64,000 nt of DNA from CAYOHG01 sp964465125 (GTDB taxonomy: Bacteria > Planctomycetota > Phycisphaerae > UBA1845 > Fen-1342). Positions 63,137-64,000 of the stretch are shown piece after piece. The notes beneath the pieces were generated by a model. It ran no database searches, was not told the DNA's origin, and saw only the letters and a list, made by a program, of their open reading frames with translations. The translations under genes were made by a program, and so were the position numbers. The stretch's first letter is position 1, and each line of letters begins with the position of its first letter. The DNA lies in NCBI GenBank assembly GCA_964465125.1, contig CAYXIO010000007.1, forward strand, positions 32,915 through 96,914. Reading direction: 5' to 3'.

Positions 63137-63947
63137 AGTGTAATCGACCCTGGCCTGCGACCAATCCGCAACCCGTTCGAGCAGTTTGTCCACCTTGGAT
63201 TCAGTGTAATCGACCCTGGCCTGCGACCAATCCGCAACCGTCCAAGCTTCGGACGTTCTCGGTGGACGAGTGTAATCGACCCTGGCCTGCGACCAATCCG
63301 CAACTCAATGTCCAGGACTAAGGCTGCGACAGCGAGTGTAATCGACCCTGGCCTGCGACCAATCCGCAACAAGAGCGGAGCGCTGACCACGGGCAGCGGC
63401 AGTGTAATCGACCCTGGCCTGCGACCAATCCGCAACGTCGAGTCCACGATGCACTCGGCCAGCGTAAGTGTAATCGACCCTGGCCTGCGACCAATCCGCA
63501 ACACTGGCAATTGACACTGGCAGCCGCTTCGCAGTGTAATCGACCCTGGCCTGCGACCAATCCGCAACGCAGCAATACAACAGCGGCGGGCCGCGGTAGT
63601 GTAATCGACCCTGGCCTGCGACCAATCCGCAACGGGCTTCGCGGGCGGCATCCGGCGGATGCTAGTGTAATCGACCCTGGCCTGCGACCAATCCGCAACG
63701 CTGAACGCGGCCGGCGTGGCGGGCGCGGCAGTGTAATCGACCCTGGCCTGCGACCAATCCGCAACATAAACACGCTCATCGTCGCCCCCGTCGTCAGTGT
63801 AATCGACCCTGGCCTGCGACCAATCCGCAACACAAGGGCCTGCGGCAGAATGGACGCGACGAGTGTAATCGACCCTGGCCTGCGACCAATCCGCAACACT
63901 AGAGTGCGCGCTGGGCCGCGGCCGGTAGTGTAATCGACCCTGGCCTG
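63137..63947 (-). CRISPR. CRISPR array, 12 full 36-nt repeats plus one truncated repeat, 12 spacers
   Basis: Identical 36-nt repeats (plus strand AGTGTAATCGAC...CCAATCCGCAAC) start at 63137, 63203, 63269, 63335, 63401, 63467, 63533, 63598, 63664, 63730, 63796 and 63862. A 21-nt partial copy begins at 63927. Spacers are 30 nt, with two of 29 nt, and all differ. Because the anti-repeat on the plus strand runs in the same sense as GTTGCGG...TTACACT, crRNAs must come from the minus strand, toward cas2. Each repeat contains TTGGTC-N16-TACACT in that direction. The leader end is missing because the contig stops inside the array. Confidence 0.98.
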
Positions 63948-64000
63948 AGATCGGAAGAGCGTCGTGGAGGGAAAGAGTGGGGGGGGGGGGGGGGGGGGGG
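63948..64000. other. Sequencing artefact: Illumina adapter and poly-G
   Basis: Inside the 13th repeat the sequence switches to AGATCGGAAGAGCGTCGTG, the Illumina adapter. It is followed by a GAGGGAAAGAGTG stretch close to the rest of the adapter, then by a run of G to the end, as produced by two-colour instruments after the insert ends. It is not genomic. Confidence 0.97.

Noticed and set aside
63085..63933. Long open frames across the CRISPR array on both strands
   Set aside because: They translate the 36-nt repeat every 66 nt (for example LRIGRRPGSITL) and are by-products of the array, with no initiation signals.

Overview
This is a GC-rich bacterial contig end, most likely from a Planctomycetota (PVC) bacterium of the Phycisphaerae type. 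The phylum call is an inference. It rests on a secreted PQQ-type propeller with the WPQFRGPNRDG opening, dockerin-like Asp-rich repeats ending in LSLMLVNFG, an exosortase/EpsI pair, and leaderless-looking or GTG/TTG starts in places. A 100-N scaffold gap at 27592-27691, and an Illumina adapter followed by poly-G at the right edge, show that it is a short-read, probably metagenomic, assembly.

Layout. 1-13983 (all minus) is an exopolysaccharide locus. It holds a BY-kinase/Wzz chain-length regulator, a nucleotidyltransferase-like/LbH protein, a fused nucleotidyltransferase-like/LbH/sugar-phosphate transferase, exosortase, EpsI, a Wzx-like flippase, two sulfotransferases around a Wzy/ligase-like membrane protein, an RfbF-like cytidylyltransferase and a truncated epimerase. 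Most junctions are 4-bp ATGA/GTGA overlaps. 14502-24671 is mixed housekeeping: GyrI-like protein, lipoprotein, YhaM-like HD nuclease, recA with a clear promoter, NAD(P)HX epimerase, M16 peptidase, TPR protein, tRNA-Arg(UCU), zinc-ribbon membrane protein and ExoD. 24757-29160 has propionyl-CoA synthetase and a secreted subtilase.

29396-38182 (minus) is a seven-gene redox module. It combines two secreted beta-propellers, a Tat-exported NapG-like ferredoxin, a NapH-like membrane polyferredoxin and three NuoE/NuoF/NuoG-GltD-like diaphorase subunits, with no hydrogenase or formate dehydrogenase in view. 38466-57418 contains a nucleotide-sugar dehydrogenase, a divergent UvrC-like protein beside a UvrC that lacks its helix-hairpin-helix tail, a FabZ-like dehydratase, an Hc1-type histone-like peptide, MgtE, BtpA, dUTPase, a MoaD-like/BNR-propeller pair, RhlE, a PepSY-like protein, a dockerin-bearing secreted protein, a 2-oxoacid:ferredoxin oxidoreductase (alpha; fused beta-gamma) with a SUKH-like third gene, and AsnA.

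57738-63947 is a complete type II-C CRISPR-Cas locus, apart from the truncated array end. A tracrRNA can be read directly: a 35-nt anti-repeat, hairpins, and a rho-independent terminator, on the minus strand and divergent from cas9. It is followed by cas9 (1261 aa, all catalytic residues present), cas1, cas2, and an array of 12 complete repeats plus one truncated repeat. The anti-repeat orientation shows that the array is read on the minus strand, toward the cas genes, and each repeat carries a promoter-like TTGGTC-N16-TACACT. This is the most notable system in the window.
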